Positions 37,401-52,369 are shown, counted from the stretch's first letter. The stretch is DNA of 64,000 nt from Planoprotostelium fungivorum (GCA_003024175.1 MDYQ01000165.1:1-64000), one strand, 5' to 3'. Made by a program: numbers and translations. The notes: generated by a model from the sequence alone, not told the origin.

Positions 37401-40400
37401 CCATCTCGGCCATGTTGTGTGACAGCGAACAGTTTGACATCTGAAGGTCCACGTCTCTCGCTTCGATCTGTCTTCCTTCAGCTCTCGCCCTCTCCTCCTT
37501 CTCACCGTGATACCACCGTTCGTGTCGACGTCGGTGACGTAAATAGCACCACCCATAGTGGCATTGTTTCCATAGAAAGTTGTGTTACCCAAATGGATGG
37601 CACCGCCTACGGATTCTCTGTAAGACACTTTGAGTGCTCCTCCGTACAGCCCGGCTTGATTATTTAAGAAGAGACTGTCACTGATGTAGATGTTGGGACA
37701 ACGAAAAGATGTGACGGCTCCTGGGATGGTTCGGTATCACGATACGTAACGTACGTACGTACCTCCGTTACCATGGCTGTTACCTTGGAAAGTCGAAGAA
37801 GTGATCTGGAGAACTCGAGCGCTTTCGATGAGAATAGTTCCACTACCGTCACTCACTCCACCGATAAAACGAGAAGAGTTCACGTAGACGAGGGCTGAGG
37901 GAACGTACACGTACACGGCCGTACCTGTCTGTGTCAGTCGTCACGAACGTGTCAGATATGTCACACCGATCAGTGCCTGACATCCTTCCGCAGTCACTGC
38001 GTCGAGACTGATCTTTGGCTCGGGTACGGTTGTAGAATGCTCGAAATAAGCCACTGGATTCCATTTCAATTCGTCGATTGAATCGTTCGATGTCATTTCA
38101 CCTGCACCGATGGGAGAATAACAAGATGTAGCTGTGATCTCACACATCTCTATGTCATCGATATAAGCTCTCTCCTATTATAATGTGAGACATAGCACGT
38201 TCTTTTGACTCACGTCAAAATAGAAGACTGGTGAAGAAGATACAGAAACTGCGGTGACATTGTAGATTTGAACCTTTGGAGTGTTGCAGTAAAAGTCTAA
38301 ACCTTGTCTGCACTGTGATAATTCGACGTTTGTGATTTGCACTCCACTCATCCAATATCCAGTGATGGATATACCCTTCACTCTCTCTACCCTGACGTCC
38401 TCCATTGTGATCTGTATAGGGTTCGATTTTCATGGCTGACACTTTTTCACCTACCTGTTGGCCCATGGTGGTGTCTAAGGATAATCCGGGTATGTAGACG
38501 TCTGTCGAGGCAGAGATGAAGAATCGTGAGATGTTCAGATAATTAATCTGGCCTGATATGCGGACGGCTGATGTGGCACTCTTGAAATTTTGAGACCAAG
38601 TGACGTTGATGTCGTGAAGAGTGATGGTGTATCCGGTAACTTGTATCTGCATCACCGCTACATAAATCTATTCAGTATGATGCATAGGCCAGAAACAAAT
38701 GTGTGATATAACGTGTAGATAGTGGTATATGCATGAATTGATAAGAATGGGATCATGATGTGCTCATCATGTGATCGTCGTGTGATGAATGATGCGGTCA
38801 CGATGAAAATTGAGACGAGACTCACCTGACGAAATTTCATTGGAATCCTCTGATACAATATTATCATCGATCGATGTGTATCCATCTACAGAGACGTTCC
38901 CCTTCGTGTTCGTCATCCTGATCGCTCCCGCCAGAGAAGTACCAACACATCCTCTTGTTGTAATGTTTCTCAATACGATATCATCACTCTTCGTATCTGT
39001 AATGGCCAGGGCAGCTGTACACATTCGATGAGAGATCTCGGTGAAAACTCACCGCTACCAAAATCCGTTTGAGAGCGATCGAACCACAAGTTGCTCAGCG
39101 TGATTCCTTTGGAAGTTGTGTACCTGAGGGACACGCTCGAGCCAGAAAATTTGGTGTCGTTGTAGATGAATAGATCGGATAGGGTGAGAGCATCGTGAGT
39201 GGAAGCAATGGTGATGCTGTCGTTCAGGTGGATGAGGTGAGTGAGGCTGATATCTGAATGCGAGTGAGAAATAAAATGAAATAAAATGGGTCACTTTGGA
39301 GAGAACAAGAGCGAGTCGTGGAGAGATAGAGAAGTCCTGCGGTGGATCTTGTCATGATGATGTCATGGATGGTCACTTGACCCAGACTGGCCTTATCTGA
39401 AGAGAAAAAGTTTGTATTGGCGGACAGTCCCTCCACATACACATCCTCCAATTCGAGTTGATATTTCAAGCCGAAAAGTGCTGGTGGATCATTCAGGGTC
39501 ATCCAATTGTCCCAGCCAGCCACAGATGAGTTGTGGACGGTCAAATTCTTCAAGTTCAGTTGGTTGTACGAACCATTGATGAAGATCGTGTGAGATTGCG
39601 TGTTGATGTTGCGAAACGAGTTATTCGTCATAACGATCGTATCGACGACAGACGACAAGATGATGATGGAGCTGACGCTGTCGATGGATGAGAAGGTACA
39701 GCCGATGATGCGAGTCGATAGGTTAGTTGCGGGAGAATTCTGTCTCTTCGCATTCAAGAAGGAAGAAGTGCCGCTGAAGGATGAATTGTAGAGGAGAATG
39801 GATGAATTCCGCATCAGGATGATCATGGATAGATCGTTCGATGGGTCCTGGATGGGTGAGACGATGATGATTTCGTGACTCTCACTCGTTGGCTGTAGAA
39901 GGTACTGTGTCGGATGATGATGTCACCACTCCCATTGTTGTAAAGCAGAACTCCCGCACTGACACTCTTGACCCGATTGAAGACGATGGAAACCTAACAA
40001 AAGTTATTTGGTGAGGTGGATATGCTCAACTCACTCGACCGAACATCTGGATGATGCCTGGAAGCCTCTTGGTGATACCCTGATCGATGGTCATATAGTT
40101 CGCTGTGAGTGTGCGTGGTTGTTCGCTACGATAAGAGATAGTCGAAAACGGGCCTCTGCTGGTTACACTGAGAACATCAGGAATCATTCGGTACTACCCC
40201 GATTCACCTGTTCAAGATCACATCCGAAGAATTGATCTGCAGCACTGTACAGGATGGCCCTCCAAGCACAGACAAATTTGTCAGGACGATGATTTGAAAT
40301 GATGTCAGATTGAAACCTGAGAGGGTAAGAAGAGATCTGCTATGAATGGCTCACATCCTTGAATCGCAGTTCCATCCCCTTGTCCAACAAGGTTCAATGA

Positions 40401-40633
40401 TTTACCCGTCCCATCTACCGTCATCCCGACGAAGAAGATACCTTCAGACAAGATGAACGTCAGGTCATCATGTTGTTGAAGATTACTCGTAATCACTGAG
40501 AGCATGAGACCGCTGTAGAATGTGATACATCATTCTCACCGACACCGAGATCGGCTGTCGCATTCACGTGGACAACAAAGTCCGACTTTGCAAAATGCCA
40601 TAAGAACAAGATGCAGAGAAGGATGCTCTTCAT
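34439..40633 (-). CDS. receptor tyrosine kinase with Pmp-like beta-helix ectodomain (RTK2)
   Basis: Second member of the RTK1 family, on the opposite strand. The start at 40633 gives a signal peptide (MKSILLCILFLWHFAKS). The ectodomain is coded at about 36060-40500. It combines Asn-rich beta-helix strands in its N-terminal half with GGA(I/V) repeats closer to the membrane (GGAIHLGNTTFYGNNATMGG, GGAIYTDGDVQ, GGALLVLE). The transmembrane helix (IVIVAVVVAAVLLLTFIFIM) is at about 35930-35995, then RFKKR. The kinase has SGNFGKVYRG, lysine in [16 protein letters not shown] near 35255, [25 protein letters not shown] and a C-lobe ending RPRFIDI. All catalytic residues of a tyrosine kinase are present. 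Domain order, the GNFG loop and intron style match RTK1, so the two share a recent family origin. The ectodomains are much more diverged than the kinase parts, as expected if they bind different things. Confidence 0.87.
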
Positions 40634-40917
40634 CTTTCCTTGTCAGCTGTCTGACAATCTCCAGTTGAAAAACCTTCAAAAATCTTTAAATTCAACAACG
40701 CAAACAAGCAAATGACAGGGCCACAGGAACACTCTTAGACGAAAAGCCATTCGAACATTCGAACATCTGTCGTTCCAACGAGAACAGTGAATGCGACATG
40801 TACAATGGTTCTCCTCTTTATCATTCACAGCCCCCGAATTCACACAATGATCCTCCTTTTCCTCCTATATCTTGCATCCGCGCCCATTCCAGTATAAACC
40901 TGTTCTCTGTCATTCTT

Positions 40918-43331
40918 CTACCACAGAACATCACAAGCTCTGTCTGACCTGTACAAGAAGATCTCTGCATCCACTGCTCTCAGATTTGTCTCTGTAAACA
41001 GCTTGCCTGCCGTGATCATCTTCTCTGCCTCTTCGATGTGCTTCTTTGCCTTGTTCAGCGTCACTCTGCCCTCTGCTGTCAGCCCTTCCACTCTCTTGCC
41101 TTCTGCTTCCATCTTGTCTAACACTTGCGGAACTGATCCAAAGCCGCCAAAGTATGTGATCAGACTGTACAGATCTGTAAATCTGCATTCACACATCAGC
41201 ACTGAAGAACAATCGATCGAAATAAAGACTCGATCTCACCTAAAGTTGAGAGGAACATAATGATACCACGGTACAAAAGCATTTGTGAACCTGTAGATCT
41301 CAGCGAAATCCCATCGAATATCCAAATTCATCTCACCATTCTGTACACATGATAGACTTGACCACGAGACTATCCATCTTGAGCAGTTTCTTGAATCTGG
41401 CACTCATACCGTGTCCATCGACGTCAACGATGTACTTGTACCCTCCAAATTCCTCGAAGTCGACCTCAGGCTTCAGCATTCCCAATCGAATCATCTCCTC
41501 CTTCTGGATGCTGGCGTTGACGTACTGTCTTCTGTCACTCATTTGCCTCAGTACACCGAATCTCTCTCACCATGATGTCGTTGAAGCCCATGTCTGAGAA
41601 TGCTGTGTCCATCACGTGGCCCGGTACGTTCACTGCACACCGTCAGCTCTTGTCCTCTCTGCTTCTCTGTCTCTCACCTTCCTTTGCCCCTTCTTCTGTG
41701 TCGACTAAGATGGGCTCCATGGCTGACACATCTGACGTGCGATTGGCTCTCAGCAGCAGTCTGTGTCTGTGCATTCCTCTCCACGCCTCGTTGTAGACGG
41801 TGCCACCGGTATCAGTACCTCTGAATATCATCGCATCTAATGGAATCGTTCAGCGAATGGACGGCATGATCGGTGAATGGATGATGTGTCTCACCCTTCT
41901 TCTCTTCGAAGATGGAAGGATATCTCGGATTGCTCTGCCACCTGATTCCACGTTCAGTAACAAAGACATCAGTCGATCACTCACTCTGCATCCCTCCACG
42001 AGTAAGATCCATCCGGCACTCTGATGTCGTTGGCATTACCCAATTTCGCCCTCGATAACATTGGAAACAGATCGTTGACCACGGTCGTATAATCATACAG
42101 AGGGCTGATGAGCCATCCAGCGATCTCTTGCATGTCCGCCTGCTGACAGATGTCCACGCTCATCTTCAGATCGGACACAAACCCTCCTGTCTCTGTCGTT
42201 CCGTCCATCGTGTTTCTCACTCTGTGGAAGTCGATCTTGTAGTCCCACCCTGCTCTTGCGTTGATCTTTGCCATCCGCAGAGGGCTGTTGGGCGGACACG
42301 TCTTCTGATAGATGTGCATCATCGTGTTGTTCGGTCCTGGACTCGTTCCTTTCTGTGGAAGCGTCAGTTGTTGTCACTGTCGATGATGTGATGAGAAAGA
42401 TCACCAGGTTGATTTCTGGTTTCGATAGATTTGGCTCAGTCTTGTCGTCTTCTCCAATCAGATCTGTTTTCACTTTGTCAAAAGATGAAACAGTTATTCT
42501 CGTTCGATGTGTCATCACGATGTTGATTGGAACGATGGTTTCAATTGTGATGATCGCTCACATTCTCCTTTCCTGGCTGCCGCTCTGTATTCATTGATCC
42601 TCTCGTATGGAATCGTAACTCTTCCAAACTGTGACAAGTTGATGGGAAGTTCGACGTCTGGAAGATCGTAGTGTGTGCTCATGTGCTGCATGAAAGCGAT
42701 CGTGTCTTTCTCGATGTAGGGAGTGCCTGTGCCCGACTGCGGACCCCACGTCATGTTCTACGTCCATCAGCTTTCTTCCATCTTCTCTTCATCACCTTGC
42801 CGGGGGTCATTTTGACGATGAGCATGCGATTCCACTGTTGAGCAAGCATCCAACTTCTCGCTCTCAACACTTTCGGATGGATAGCTCGGTAAGGTAGCAG
42901 CTCTTCCATCAGATCGTCGTACTCTACCATGCTGGGTGCTTGGTCCGTCGTGTGTTGGTTTCTAAAAGCGTGCCACTGATCAAAACCGTTGGGTGGGTCT
43001 AGTCCGTACCTGAAACCATGATTACTCGTCGTGTGCTGCAGTTCTCTTGGTGATCTCACCTGTCTTTGTAGTCCTTGCGAGCATACTCGAGGTTTCTCAG
43101 CCGTTTCGCTCTTCTAAACTTTCGCAGATACACCTTCTCTGACTGACTCAGCAGTTTCGGTATGGGATGCTCTCTCTTGATGGTGGCGGTGTCTACTGGA
43201 CGATACCGAAGGTGATCCCCTTGGACATTCTTCGCCACGGTTGCAACATCTCCTTGCGTGAAGAGGAAGACAGTGAAGGAGAAGGCAAGGAAGACGAATA
43301 ATAGTCCAGTTGCAGTCCGAGAGCTGCTCAT
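40918..43331 (-). CDS. GT90 (CAP10-type) glycosyltransferase
   Basis: Type II membrane glycosyltransferase. The start at 43331 (MSSSRTATG) is followed by a signal anchor (LLFVFLAFSFTVFLF), which suggests a Golgi enzyme. Motifs in order: RYGLDPPNGFDQWHAF; VLRARSWMLAQQWNRM; a Trp-rich GWDYKIDFHRVRN; NPRYPSIFEEKK; DAMIFRGTDTGGT; YKYIVDVDGHGMSARFKKLL; KSIMCTEW; and PWYHYVPLNFRFTDLYSLI. The VDVDGxGxSxRFKxLL stretch and the WYHYVP segment are hallmarks of the CAP10/POGLUT/KDELC family, known in fungi for capsule xylosylation and in animals for protein O-glucosylation. Donor sugar and acceptor cannot be read from the sequence. The C-terminal helical tail (LNKAKKHIEEAEKMI) is an addition. Short introns throughout. 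Confidence 0.82.
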
Positions 43332-43760
43332 GTTATCTGTGCGCCTCCTTCCCCAGTGTCAACCGAGATTGTTGGGCAGGAACCTTGTGGTCCTTCTTTC
43401 ACCTCAAGATCTTTATCGGGCTAAATCATCGATCAATCCCCGATAGATATCAAGGGTGTCAAATCTATCACTAAATAGCCTGGCACTCGACACCGCGCCC
43501 CGCACGAATCGTCTATAACCAATGAACCAAACAACACTTTCGTCTCTGGTGTTGTCTCTGAGCTCTATCAGACAACAGGTACTCCAGAGAGTTATCACAT
43601 GATGAGAATATCTGGTTGCAACCCACTTCTGGCGTGACAGCTTCTCTAAAAAGAAGAAGTCACAGCTGTCGTGCGGCCCAAGCGATTCGATAAAAAAGTG
43701 CGAAGAAGGCGAGTATCCATAGTGATTTAAGTTAAAAAAAAGGCAACCAAGGATGAGTTT
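43332..43760. other. intergenic region, GT90 promoter
   Basis: This lies between the GT90 start and the 3' end of the RasGEF gene, both on the minus strand. There is an A-run at 43733-43741. I see no gene or clear regulatory motif. Confidence 0.5.
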
Positions 43761-46700
43761 TCAGTCTTCATTAGCCGAGCTGTCGCTTAGCTCTTCGATG
43801 GCGTGTGTGAATGCACTGTGACCTCTATATACCACCGGCTTAGCCCTCGGTGCCGATACCTTCTGTCTCTGTTCCCTCCTCAGATTCGCCGGGCTGGAAT
43901 ACTTCTGTCCGATCATCTCCTACCAAGTCCATCAGCATCACCTCCATCATCTTCCTTCACCTTCAACAAGAGAGCCTTGTCCTTCGCCGTGAGAGAGTTA
44001 TTGCCCGATAAGACTTTCAACTTGGACAGATCGTCATCGGACATGGACATGCTGCGATTGTTGCGGCTGGCCCTCCTCGGTGTCGTCACTGTCGTGTCGT
44101 TGTCGGAATCGGAAACGTATTCACTCTGGGCGTGGTGAACGATCTCTTCGTCATCGGTGGAGGACTGCAGCTCCGTCAGATGATGGAGAATTGAAGATGC
44201 TCCGTCAGATGATGGAGAATTGGAGACGCTCCATCACCTGGTAGTCGGGCTCTTCGGACTCGGAATCGGACATGTCGGGTCGGACTCCGTTGAAATTGTC
44301 TCTGGACGATGATCGGGGTGTGCCGACGGACTGATGTCGACATCAGATCGTGCATGATGGATCGTGATGGTGAAGACGATGAAGAGATGACGAGTTCACC
44401 TCTTCTGATTCTGTTCTCTCGATGTGAGAAGACACTCTGGATATAGAAGGTGAAGTGTCGCTCATGACCGACGAGCTCCTCTTCTTCGGTGGTTCCTGCC
44501 TTCGATCAGCTCACAATCGACACACAATCCTCGCACATATTGTTCAGACAAGTCTCTCGCTTGCTTCTCGTTGAAAATCTATCACACGTCAACGACAAAA
44601 TCATCTGAGAGAATCATCTTCCATCACCTTTGGGTTCTTCAGATAGGCATACAGATCGGGTGACTGATCGATCCTATACTTTGTCCCCTGGTACGTCTTC
44701 ATCTGCGTGATGAATCGACACAAGTTTCTCAGTTTCGAGATGTTGATGTGACCCTCTGATGTGATGGTGGGTATCTCCTCCACTGATGTGATATCTTTCG
44801 GCCACAGACCGATGTAAGGAATGAGAGGTGGATCGGAGCAGGCTGACCAGGATTAGATCGATCTTGATGAGACGACGAATGGATCTGCCGATGGAGAGAG
44901 TGAAGGGTGACTCACTCAGTTGCATGCGGTAGCTCTTGTAATTACTGGACATCTCGAACAGTCTCGACAGATTATCGAACGTACTCATTGATTTTCGGCT
45001 GACCTGTTTCACATCAAAATGGGATCGAAATGAGTGTACACCGTTGATGAAACGGAAGAGACAAAACGACAGTGAAAGACAAACGTTTTCACTCAGTTAT
45101 AGAAGAACAATGCATCATGTCCAATCGTGTGGAAACGATGAGGAGATGATAACCTCACCCTCTCCCACGTCTTCTCCAGCCTGGATATCGTGTAATGATT
45201 CAACGCCACGACGATGGCGTAGGCGCTGTTGTAATTCTGCAGAGTTCGCAGGACGTCGGCGATCTTGATGAAATGCATGAGAACGTTGGCTCTCCTCTGT
45301 AACTTGTCTCTCCTCAAGATCTCTGAATAAACCCACGCCGTAGTCTGCACTTGCATCAGTTTCATCTCTTACACTTTTCACGAGAATCTATGTCTCACCG
45401 TGTTCCACTGCTGGGCCATGGCTGTAAACTGAGGAGATCTCTCCGGTTTTTCAAAGGCCTTGTGCAAGAACTCTTGACTCTGCTTTTTTTCAGAAAAGTC
45501 GACGAAATATCTCCCACCTTGATGTTCTGAAGCAGCGAATGATCGAGTAGAGTCATCTGAAGGGCCACGATGGTTGGCTCGTGATCGTCGATGTCTAATT
45601 CTCTACTGGCTCCCTTCTCCGTTGACACAGGCAACTCCACCTTCGTACTACTGCTCTCAGCCTCTGCCGCGATGGACTACAACGGAGTTATGAGATTATT
45701 TTCGATATCTCCTCACGAGAAATTTCTGGAAGAAGATGTCGTTGGCTTGGGTGGAGGCGTACTGTTTGAATATCTCCATGAATTTTTTGTTTCCCGCCAA
45801 AATGGCGCTGGAGCTACCGATCCAGTTACGTAAGACACGCATGGCTCTGTCGATTGAGTCAGCTTATCACCATGGTTACATCGTGCATACCTCGTTTGCA
45901 CAGCCTTGTCCCACGAGTTGACCATAGGTCTCTGCAGTCCTTCCAATAATTTTCCGAGAAGAGTCTCCGCGTCTGAGAGAAGTCAGGGGAAATTCAGAGA
46001 AATTTCGTCGTCGACAACCATCGTGAAGTGACGTCACGGACAAGTGATGCGACATTTCTCACCCGTGAAGTAAGAGTGAGCATACAAAACTGTATCTGTG
46101 AACGACTCATCCAATCGACTGTAGAAGGGATCCAAAAGTTTGATCATGATGGCATTCATTGATGCAGCAGACACGATGTGGTTTCCATCCTTCATCACGT
46201 ACTCCACCTCCGTCTCCTCCTATTTCCCATGAGTTCTCCACGGATTCTCCACGCATCCCACCTCGAAGACTTCTTCCTCTTCCATGAAGAAGAGAACGAG
46301 CTGTGAGCCGACCTTCGTTGCATCTGGTTTCTGTACGTTGGATTCGATCTGTTTCAGATAATCTTCTCCCGCAGAGTTGATCGCAGCTGCTCCTCTCAAC
46401 CAGATGGGCCCGAAGATTTGACTGATCGTCTCCCTCGGTACCCTGTGTTGATTCAGAATGAAACTCTACAGTGTGTGACTCACTTTGTCGCGGCGATGTA
46501 ATTGCGTAGGAATTCGATGAATGACTTGAGAAAGTATCTGTGGCTGGGAGGGAGAGAGAAGACGAGCGATCTCGCCGCGTTCCTCTTCTCTTCCAACTTT
46601 TCGATCTCTGGTATCATTCAACTCATACTCGTCCCTGTGAAGATACGCACCAGACCACAACAAGAAGTCGTTGTGTAATTTGAATGTCAAGAGTGGATCC

Positions 46701-48267
46701 TGCCACTGCTGAAAGAATGCGATGAGAAACGAAGCGACGACCGTGGGTGAATCGTCGTCGGCCAGACTTCCACTCTCCAACCTCTTCTGTTCCTCTTCGA
46801 AGGGCAACAGTTCGACAAAGAGTTTAGGTGTCTGCGTTCCCTTGCTGAGAAGGAACGTGAGAGATTTCGTAAAGAAGGTGGGGAGCCTGCCGTCTTCTAG
46901 TAGGGTCTCCGGTAGTGCGCCCAATACGCTCCTGATGACGTCATCACACGTCACGGAGGGGGGCTCACGAGTAGAGGATACCCTGTTCCATCAGTTGCTG
47001 TCGCGCTTTGCGGCTGACGAGGAAGTTGCTCAGCTCTTCGTTCTTCTTCACTCCGATGCTACCTGCTATGTTTGGTCAATCGTCGAACTCGTTCATGATC
47101 ATGAGAAGAGGTGATCTCATCATGATGATCGTCCGCGATGATGATGATGAACGTGTAGAGTGTGATACGAACCCAAGTTTCTCTCTCCGGGGTTGATCGA
47201 TTTACTTCTAGAATGCTTCGAAGGTGATGAGGATAAGTTGGGAGATGCAGTCATGGATGGACTGTTCGATGTGATGGTCTTTGCCTTGCGGGTGCTCATC
47301 GTCTCCATCTGTGTTCGTCGCAATTTGGCAAAATTGGAATATTTGTTTCCTGCGATCAAGTCAATCATGCACGATGATCGTGTCAGATGATTCACCTAGC
47401 TGCTCTTTCAACAAATCGGCCTTGGCCATAGATTCTAATGATACACTGTTTCTCTTCTTTTCTGCTTTCTCTACCTCTGCATCCGCTGATGGTCTTTAGA
47501 CGATGATGATGGAAGGCACGTGTTACTCACAAGATGAACCGACACTCTCTTCGCTGTCTTTTCTTCTCGGTCTGAGAGTTACACTGATCCTCTTAAGTTT
47601 TCTCTCTGGTCTCTCATCTTCGCCCGTGGCGGAAGAGGCCAATGTGATGTACCTGCATTACATCGTCACTCTCAACGTTCAAACAAACGCTCTTTGTGAC
47701 TCACATGTCTTCCCAACGTTTAGATCTCGCTCTCTCAACTTCTAACTCTGCCGTCAATCTTGCATTCTCTTCGGATAATAGTTCGTTGGCAGCCAATAAT
47801 TCGTCTAGATGTTCTCCTAATTTGAGTTCTAACTCCTGCTCTCGGTCAATGATTGGGATGGTGATGATGTTCAGTAAAGATGTTACCCTTCTCTGTTGTT
47901 TCTTCATGGCCTTCCGCAGTTTCTTCTCTTCCTCAGTTCTACGGGTTCGGTCTGAATCAGAGTCATCCGATCTCTGTAATCATTCAACAAGTGTCACTCA
48001 AACACTCCCTCTTTCAAAGCTTCTATGTCTTTGAACATATATGAACAGAAGACACGACGGATGGAGTTTAGACATTGTGATGGAAGGGCTCACCGGTGAC
48101 TCGGATCCGCTGTTTGCGAGACCATTCAGATTTGCAATCAGAGCGGGCGGTGTTGCACCAATCAATGATGGACGAGGAGTCGTCGCGGGAGAGGGTGGAG
48201 AAGATGTGTTGGGTGTTGATGCAGCGGACTTCCTATCGGTTGATCTCTTGAAGCCGAAGAAAGACAT
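43761..48267 (-). CDS. RhoGAP-like and RasGEF fusion protein
   Basis: Cytosolic regulator of small GTPases. The start at 48267 (MSFFGFKRSTDR) is chosen over an in-frame ATG at 48552 that would add a weakly protein-like tail. A Ser/Pro-rich N-terminus is followed by a coiled coil (REQELELKLGEHLDELL) near 47850. A RhoGAP-like domain lies near 46630-46920 (LPTFFTKSLTFLL, VVASFLIAFFQQWQDPLL, FKLHNDFLLW). The place of the arginine finger, usually GIFR, reads KLFVELL, so it may lack GAP activity. Next come MEGLQRPMVNSWDK and a helical linker. The RasGEF catalytic domain covers about 44600-45600: ALQMTLLDHSLLQNI, RANVLMHFIKIADVL, NYNSAYAIVVALNHYTISRL, ACSDPPLIPYIGLWPKDI, and INISKLRNLCRFI. The acidic/Ser-rich tail ends NED at 43761; a last intron at about 43796-43831 is optional. 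Confidence 0.82.
44170..44236 (+). repeat. 29-bp tandem repeat, 2.3 copies
   Basis: The unit gctccgtcagatgatggaga plus attgaagat (29 nt) occurs at 44170-44198 and 44199-44227 with two differences; a third partial copy is at 44228-44236. It falls in a proposed intron of the RasGEF gene, so the non-triplet unit length does not disturb the protein. Confidence 0.85.
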
Positions 48268-48604
48268 CGTTGCCTCTTTACCGCATGTAGACTCAGATGC
48301 TCTCAGATGACCTCTAAATCTCTTCGGAAGAAAACATTCGACATTTTTTGACGCCCACGCGAGGAACTCATTTTTATTCTGAACTTCTGAAGCAGCATAG
48401 TTTAGATGGTGGGACTTCTGCTTTACTCCATCTACCTCGTTTATTACTTCATAACTGATCATCAGCAGCAGCATAGATGTGGAGAGTTTAGAGGGTGGTG
48501 TTATGATAGGAAAATGAGTGAAATCTGAGGGAAGATTTAAATTAAATCCCATTCAAGGAAATTGAAGGGGAAGAGAACATAACATCCAAGATCACAGCAG
48601 CACG
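48268..48604. other. divergent promoter region
   Basis: This lies between the start of the RasGEF gene (-) and the papain-fold gene (+). On the minus strand the RasGEF frame is open to an ATG at 48552, so part of it could be coding if that start is used. No other gene is seen. Confidence 0.45.
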
Positions 48605-49207
48605 ATGACCGACAAAAACACCATCACCATCAAGATCGGTCGCTATAACCTCTCAGACATCAGATTTGCCGAGCACTGGGCGGTCAAGATCAACGACACA
48701 TGGTATGAAGTAATGGGTCAAGGAAAGAAATCAAACAACTCTCCAAACGTGATCGACACGCACAATGATGACAGTAAATACACCACCATCACCGACATGA
48801 AAGACATCCCATCCACCTTCACGGAGAACGACATCGTCAAATGGATCCAAGGCTGGGTAGAGACCAACCAAGTCTATAATTGGACCCGCGCCAACTGCCA
48901 ACAGATGGTCAGCCAGATGATCAGCCATTTCACACGAATCAAAGTACACACGCAGAACACTAAGCTGGGGACGGGTCTCATGCTGGCCGGCGCAGCGACC
49001 CTCACGGCGGCAGCACTCGTAGCTCCCATTCTGGCCATTCCAGGGATCTTCATCGCTGGCATTGGAACTGTTGCAAGAGGCGACCACGGAACACCTATCA
49101 ACGAGAATTGTGGATGTTATCTCTGCAGAAATCAGGCGGGAAATCCAAAGACGGAACAATCGGTCGACCGATTGATCGTAGAGAATGACGCCACGACCTT
49201 CATGTAA
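48605..49207 (+). CDS. LRAT/PPPDE-like permuted papain-fold protein with hydrophobic segment
   Basis: Single-exon gene of 200 residues, unusual in this intron-rich window. Residues 22-28 read AEHWAVKI (His24). Residues 91-101 read YNWTRANCQQM (Cys98). A histidine near the N-terminus in HWAVxI, and a later NCxxxV/F helix, is the order of permuted papain-fold enzymes (LRAT/HRASLS acyltransferases and PPPDE peptidases). Residues 121-157 are strongly hydrophobic (GLMLAGAATLTAAALVAPIL), followed by CGCYLC. HRASLS proteins also carry a C-terminal membrane segment. The likely role is a membrane-bound thiol hydrolase or acyltransferase; the substrate is unknown. The gene converges on the FAM135 gene with a 31-base gap. 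I am fairly sure of the gene and less sure of the family. Confidence 0.7.
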   Translation: MTDKNTITIKIGRYNLSDIRFAEHWAVKINDTWYEVMGQGKKSNNSPNVIDTHNDDSKYTTITDMKDIPSTFTENDIVKWIQGWVETNQVYNWTRANCQQMVSQMISHFTRIKVHTQNTKLGTGLMLAGAATLTAAALVAPILAIPGIFIAGIGTVARGDHGTPINENCGCYLCRNQAGNPKTEQSVDRLIVENDATTFM

Positions 49208-49238
49208 CATAAAGATGTACAGTCGACAAGTTTAAACT

Positions 49239-51670
<2,432 letters not shown>

Positions 51671-52077
51671 GACAGAAGCGTCCCATCTGATGTGATTATC
51701 CATCACTCTGCCTCATGCCTCCTCCACTACTGAAGCTGTAGTTCGGGAGTTCAATGCGAATGTTCATGGAAATATCTTCAAGGATAACTATTTTCAATTT
51801 CGGATCCTCAGCCGTCGAACACTCTTGTCTGGGATTGATCATCACAGGAGAGTGTCACAGATAAGAATATATGGGAGTTCGACTACGCAATGAGTCATTG
51901 GGTGTGACGTGACGTTCAGAAGGCCAGGAGATGGAATGCAGTTGAGCAGCACTTGCCTTTGCTTTGTTAAGAGAAGACAGCTTGGGTGCATGGATGAGCT
52001 TTCGGACAAAACGTCGTCATCTACGACGTCATCAAGACACATTTTCAAAATCGGAAACAGACAAACATCATCACATA
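51671..52077. other. divergent promoter region
   Basis: This lies between the FAM135 (-) and ATX1 (+) starts. Frames on both strands are open for 70-95 codons here but code for nothing recognisable and overlap each other. Confidence 0.45.
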
Positions 52078-52369
52078 ATGGCAAAGGTAATAATCGGACC
52101 ATCGTTGATGAGCCTGACCCCTCCAGCAAGAGTTTAACGTAGAAATGACCTGCGGTGGTTGCTCAAAGGCAGTCGATGCCGTATTGAAGAAGACACCTGG
52201 AGTAGACAGCGTCAGCATCGATCTACCCGCAAAGAAGGTCACAGTGGAGGGCTCAGCCACGAAGGAGGAGATCTTGGCTGCTATTGCAAAGACGGGTGAG
52301 ATTACTATAGAACAAGCAACCTGATTGAAATATTCAACCTTAACAGGAAAGAAGGCATCCGCTGTCTAA
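52078..52369 (+). CDS. ATX1: ATX1-type copper metallochaperone
   Basis: Three-exon gene for a 64-residue protein. Exon 1 is only ATG GCA AAG, then a 50-nt intron. The main exon reads FNVEMTCGGCSKAVDAVL and continues through KKTPGVDSVSIDLPAKKVTV to EEILAAIAKTG; a third exon adds GKKASAV and the stop. The MTCGGC motif supplies the two copper-binding cysteines, and the lysine-rich C-terminal loop (KTGKK) is the usual docking surface. In yeast and animals this protein hands Cu(I) to P-type ATPases of the secretory pathway. The length equals the family norm and no residue is missing. The nine-base first exon would be easy to miss. Confidence 0.93.

Noticed and set aside
48731-49210. Minus-strand frame opposite the papain-fold gene
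   Set aside because: The plus-strand frame has an ATG, HWAVKI and NCQQM motifs and a membrane segment; the antisense product has none.
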